From NCBI GenBank assembly GCA_963786975.1, contig CAWBBE010000005.1, positions 1 through 64,000 of the forward strand: a stretch of DNA of 64,000 bases, written 5' to 3'. The stretch comes from Palsa-506 sp963786975 (lineage in GTDB: Bacteria; Actinomycetota; Actinomycetes; Streptosporangiales; Streptosporangiaceae). Below, one piece after another: positions 60,889-64,000 of the stretch. The notes beneath the pieces were generated by a model, which was given only the letters and a program-made list of their open reading frames with translations, searched no databases and was not told the origin of the DNA. The translations under genes were made by a program, and so were the position numbers. Positions within the stretch are counted from its first letter, which is position 1; every line of letters begins with the position of its first letter.

Positions 60889-60954
60889 CACCCGCCATCG
60901 GCAACGCACGCATCGGGCACGATCACGCTCCCCGGGCGCGGGAGCTTGTGGTGC

Positions 60955-61338
60955 TCACAGCAGGTAGTTGCTGAGTTCGACGAGATTCTGGTCGGGATCG
61001 CGCAGATAGCAACTGGTGATCGGCCCGGTCGCGCCGGTGCGCTCAACCGGGCCCGCTTCGACGGGGACTCCGGCTGCGGCCAGCTCTGCGAGTACATCAG
61101 CGATGTCATCATCGACGACGAGGCAGATGTCCGCGCTTCCCGGCGTCGGGCGCAGTGCCTTCGGCTCGAACTCCTTCCCGGCCTCGTGGAGGTTGATCTT
61201 GCTGGCCCCGAAGGTCAGCGCGGTGCGGCCGGGACCGAAGGTCACTACCTCCATGCCCAGGACCCGCGTATAGAACTCGGCAGTCGCCTCGATGCTTGCC
61301 ACCGTCAGCACGAGATGATCCAGCCTGTCGATTCGCAC
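60955..61338 (-). CDS. VOC-superfamily protein (glyoxalase/dioxygenase-like)
   Basis: 127 residues from GTG 61338 (GGAGAAGG upstream). IDRLDHLVLTVASIEATAEF, the strand RTALTFGASKINLHEAGKEF, then DICLVVDDDIADVLAELAAA and SCYLRDPDQNLVELSNYL make a complete domain. The conserved His (LDHLVL), His (INLHEAG) and Glu (LVELSNY) are the classical metal ligands, unlike in the other VOC proteins here, so this one may be a true metalloenzyme (virulence- or glyoxalase-like). Confidence 0.9.
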   Translation of the reverse strand: MRIDRLDHLVLTVASIEATAEFYTRVLGMEVVTFGPGRTALTFGASKINLHEAGKEFEPKALRPTPGSADICLVVDDDIADVLAELAAAGVPVEAGPVERTGATGPITSCYLRDPDQNLVELSNYLL

Positions 61339-61574
61339 GGTACCTTCTCCTTCGCCAGGCGCTGCGGCGCCGAGGTCCCCGGCCGCGGGTCTGCCTGGCA
61401 CACCGACAGTTCACACCTCGGGACATCCGCCATCGGCAGCGGGCCGCAGGTGCGAGCCGCGAGCCGGGCACCCGCCCGATCCACTGGCACCGGCCGCCGT
61501 GGCTCCGTCGCGGCGGCTGGTGGTGGCGGGATCAGGTCCCGGCGTGGTTGTCTCGTGGCGACGACAGGAGCGCG

Positions 61575-63071
61575 ATGAGCGGTGACGGGCCCGCCGGGGT
61601 GGTCTTTCCGGCGTCAGCGGACGGGCGGCGGAGCACCTCGGCGGTGGGCAGCGCCGTGGTCGCCGACGCGCTGCGCCGGGCCGACCCGGCCGGGGCCCTG
61701 GATGCGGAGCGGGATGCGAACTGGCGCACGGGCTACCTGGTGCATTTCCGCCGCCTCGTCGAAGCAGGGCTGGCATCGCAGGACGCCGCGGTATCGGTTG
61801 CCCGCGACGGGCTGGAGTCGCTGCACCGCCGGATGCGCGTCGTGCCACCGGCGGGTGCGGAGACCGGACTCGACATGCTGCTCTCGGCACCGGCGCAGCG
61901 GTCCTTGGAAACGGCCACGGTGCCCGGCGGCGGGGCGGCGGTCGCCGAGTTGTCGCTGCCCTACCACGGCGAGGCGCTGCGCGGCGGCGCCTTGTCGCGC
62001 AGGCTGCAGGAGTGGGTGCACGGCGGGGTGATAGAGCCGTCCTGCGCGGACGCGGTCGCCGAGGTGGCCGCGCATCCGGAGTGGCTCCGGCTGCCCGGCC
62101 GGACCGTCGCCGTGCTGGGGGCCGGCGCTGAGATGGGCCCGGTGCCCGCGCTGCTGAGCTGGGGCGCCCGGGTGATCGCCATCGACCTGCCCCGTCCTGC
62201 CATCTGGCAGCGTCTGCTGGACACGGCGCACCGCAGCGGGGGAACGCTACTGGTCCCCGTCACGCCCAGTAAGCCGGGCCGTAACCAGCCCGGACGGAGC
62301 GACGAGCCAATCGCTCAGCACGCCGGCGTCGACCTGATTAGCGATATCCCCGCGGTCGCCTGCTGGCTGGCCGCATTCGACGGCCCGCTGGTGCTGGGCA
62401 GCTATGCCTACGCTGACGGCGCGGCCAACGTGCGCGTCTCCGCCGCCGCCGATGCGCTGACCGTGCGCCTGCAGGCCGAGCGCGAGAACATCGCGCTCGC
62501 GTTCCTCGCGACACCGACCGACGTGTTCGCTGTCCCGGCTGATGCCGTCGCGCAGTCGGCCCGTGCCTACGCGACCCGGTCGCGGGCAGCCAAGCTGGCC
62601 GGCCTGCCGTTGCGGACGCTGTCCGGCGGGCGCCTGCTCCGCCGCGCCTACCCGCCCGGCGCCGACCCCGGCATCAACGACAGCCTGGTGCTACAGCAGG
62701 GTCCCAACTATGCGCTCGCGAAGCGGCTGCAGCGCTGGCGCGCCACGGTCGCCAGGGCCGGCGGCGCCACCGTGTCGATGAACATCGCCCCGCCGACCCG
62801 CACCCGGTCGGTCATGAAGAACCGGGCGCTGGCCGCCGCGTATGCCGGCGCGCACCGGTTCGGCGTCGAGGTCTTCGAGCCTGCCACCTCCAGGGTGCTC
62901 ATGGCCGTCCTGCTCGTCCATGACCTGCACACCGGCGGCCCGGCGCACCCCCATCCCTGGCAGGACGAGGCACACGCGGCCGCGCATGGCGGGCTGTGGC
63001 GCATCGCATACGCCCCCCGCAGCGCGCTCGGGCTCGCGGCGGCGCTCGGCTACCGCGCAGCCAGAAAATGA
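61575..63071 (+). CDS. Rossmann-like protein of unknown function
   Basis: 498 residues from ATG 61575 (CAGGAGCGCG upstream). The centre has a dinucleotide-binding-like turn TVAVLGAGAEMGPVPALLSW with GARVIAIDLPRPAIWQRLLD. Flanking blocks include WRTGYLVHFRRLVEAGLASQ, HPEWLRLPGRTVAV, LVLGSYAYADGAANVRVSAA, FLATPTDVFAVPADAV, QQGPNYALAKRLQRWRATVA and SMNIAPPTRTRSVMKNRALA. The Gly-rich turn suggests NAD(P) or SAM binding; no oxidoreductase family is recognised. No membrane anchor. It stands apart from neighbours. Confidence 0.75.
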   Translation: MSGDGPAGVVFPASADGRRSTSAVGSAVVADALRRADPAGALDAERDANWRTGYLVHFRRLVEAGLASQDAAVSVARDGLESLHRRMRVVPPAGAETGLDMLLSAPAQRSLETATVPGGGAAVAELSLPYHGEALRGGALSRRLQEWVHGGVIEPSCADAVAEVAAHPEWLRLPGRTVAVLGAGAEMGPVPALLSWGARVIAIDLPRPAIWQRLLDTAHRSGGTLLVPVTPSKPGRNQPGRSDEPIAQHAGVDLISDIPAVACWLAAFDGPLVLGSYAYADGAANVRVSAAADALTVRLQAERENIALAFLATPTDVFAVPADAVAQSARAYATRSRAAKLAGLPLRTLSGGRLLRRAYPPGADPGINDSLVLQQGPNYALAKRLQRWRATVARAGGATVSMNIAPPTRTRSVMKNRALAAAYAGAHRFGVEVFEPATSRVLMAVLLVHDLHTGGPAHPHPWQDEAHAAAHGGLWRIAYAPRSALGLAAALGYRAARK

Positions 63072-63197
63072 CGCGTCCGCTCAGCCAGCGCCCGTACGCT
63101 CCAGCGCAGCAGCCACCATGCAACGGGGCCAGGCGGCTCTGCCCGCAGCCAATCTAGGCCATACGCGGAATCGCGGATGAGTTCCGGCCCGCCCGCT

Positions 63198-64000
63198 TCA
63201 CTCCATCAAGCCGACGAACCGCAGCCATTCGTTTCCAACGCGCCCTGCTCGCAACGGCTCCAAGTCCGGATCCGTACGCAGCCAGTCGAGTTCAAGCGTA
63301 TTCCGTGGATCGCGCACCAGAATCCCGAGCTCAAATATCGCCGCGCGCGCGCAATCATCTTGCCAGTCCCCGGGATTACTGCGAAAGTCCTCGGGGATCT
63401 GATCCGCTTTGAGATTTATCGCAAGTGAAAAGAAGCACGCTGCATTGAAGTGGGCTAGCCAGCCCATTTTACGACGTCGTTCCCGAGCATAACGAGGGTC
63501 TATCCGTGCTACATTATTAACAGATCTCAGGTGAAACGCATGATTATGCGCGGAGCTCGATGCATCTCGATGACCTTGCTCGGGATAGAGCAGCCGCGTA
63601 AAACTCGATTCTCTGCTCTTTTCCGCACTCTTACCTCGGACCTCGTTGGTGAATCGCCCCACGAGATCCGCCACCTGAGCGGCATCTTCGTGCTGCTCAA
63701 GCGAGCGAGAGAGCTCGGTCACAAGTTCGCCGATCTTTACGGCGTTCCGGTATGTCGCTCGCTTGGTGACACGTCCAGGCAGCCATGGCTGGAGCCAGGA
63801 TCGCCAGTAGCGGCGCTCGCCGGAATTCCACCGCCCCGGCCTGAAAGTGTGCAGCCATGCAACTGCCAGGTTATTCGGTGCAAGCTGCTCCCTAAGGCTC
63901 CTGAGGTGTTGCAGCAACTCGTCATGATTAGGGCCTGGCAGATTCTTGAGTGCGTTGCGCAATCTGTACCCGGTCTCTATGTGCCCTGGCCAGAGAGTGC
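63198..64000 (-). CDS. Hypothetical protein, 5' end outside the window
   Basis: The frame is open from the window edge to the stop at 63198 (267 codons present); the TTG at 63962 is probably internal because HIETGYRL reads in frame before it. Visible blocks: PNNLAVAWLHTFRPGRWNSG, ERRYWRSWLQPWLPG, VTELSRSLEQHEDAAQVADL and near the end MGWLAHFNAACFFSLAINLK then LELDWLRTDPDLEPLRAGRV. The NAACFFSLA...DPDLEPLR end resembles TPR-like tails of actinobacterial proteins encoded with caspase/CHAT or STAND partners, but no partner is visible. GC is lower than average. Confidence 0.6.
   Translation of the reverse strand, partial: TLWPGHIETGYRLRNALKNLPGPNHDELLQHLRSLREQLAPNNLAVAWLHTFRPGRWNSGERRYWRSWLQPWLPGRVTKRATYRNAVKIGELVTELSRSLEQHEDAAQVADLVGRFTNEVRGKSAEKSRESSFTRLLYPEQGHRDASSSAHNHAFHLRSVNNVARIDPRYARERRRKMGWLAHFNAACFFSLAINLKADQIPEDFRSNPGDWQDDCARAAIFELGILVRDPRNTLELDWLRTDPDLEPLRAGRVGNEWLRFVGLME

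Overview
The window is high-GC DNA (roughly 70% by eye) with GTG/TTG starts, strong GGAG-type ribosome sites and families typical of soil Actinomycetota: BTAD/SARP regulators, ECF41 sigma factors, many VOC proteins, DesK/NarL two-component genes and DUF2690. No gene here resolves genus; a filamentous actinomycete or a relative in the Streptosporangiales/Catenulisporales range is a reasonable guess. The region reads as accessory chromosome: short monocistronic enzyme genes separated by decayed mobile elements, truncated genes and a dispersed repeat. There is no rRNA, no complete tRNA and no CRISPR array.

Layout. 0-6.4 kb: an IS110 tail, a frameshifted DRGH endonuclease, a one-protein fusion of an IS3 OrfA-type helix-turn-helix to a membrane anchor (3036-4025), a frameshifted NTF2-like gene, and the first copy of the att-like repeat followed by 3'-end scraps of two genes that are intact at 34-36.5 kb. 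6.4-13.5 kb: a tautomerase/BTAD regulator pair, an AhpD-like/methyltransferase operon, the second att-like repeat, a PAP2 phosphatase and an ECF41 sigma factor. 13.7-17.7 kb: a drug-type ABC exporter whose ATPase gene is split by a complete IS66-family element with an exact 8-bp target duplication. 18-24.3 kb: the 5' part of a group II intron with no reverse transcriptase, an IS5 tail, a lipase, a methyltransferase, repeat copies 3 and 4 and a TPR gene. 24.6-33 kb: VOC, PPOX and ABM enzymes, an MFS exporter, and a two-component locus with a duplicated histidine kinase and two response regulators, one without its DNA-binding domain. 33-42.6 kb: truncated genes, TetR-controlled genes, DUF899/DUF1326/DUF2182 and a BBE-type flavin oxidase divergent from a TetR gene across a palindromic operator. 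42.9-48.8 kb: a 1126-residue fusion of an AfsR-type DNA-binding module, a membrane helix, a beta-propeller and a solute-binding domain, followed by two secreted TolB-like propellers. 48.8-54 kb: an arginase-fold gene overlapping an XRE-NB-ARC-TPR STAND regulator, then a regulator joining a helix-turn-helix, Clp_N repeats and a ClpX-type zinc finger behind two tandem operators and an apparently leaderless promoter. 54-64 kb: VOC/AraC, small conserved proteins, DUF72, a deletion scar fusing the remains of an ECF41 sigma gene and its carboxymuconolactone decarboxylase partner, a GT-A glycosyltransferase, and a gene cut by the right edge.

The strongest candidates for little-described biology are the OrfA-HTH/membrane fusion, the AfsR-propeller-SBP fusion with its propeller neighbours, the HTH-Clp_N-ClpX-zinc-finger regulator with its tandem operators, the histidine kinase with a pseudo-phosphoacceptor copy, and the family of att-like cassettes that each carry a tRNA-Arg 3' fragment but have no integrase. 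Several genes are broken by single-base indels, some in homopolymers, so assembly error has to be excluded before they are called pseudogenes. All family assignments come from reading motifs; no database search was run.
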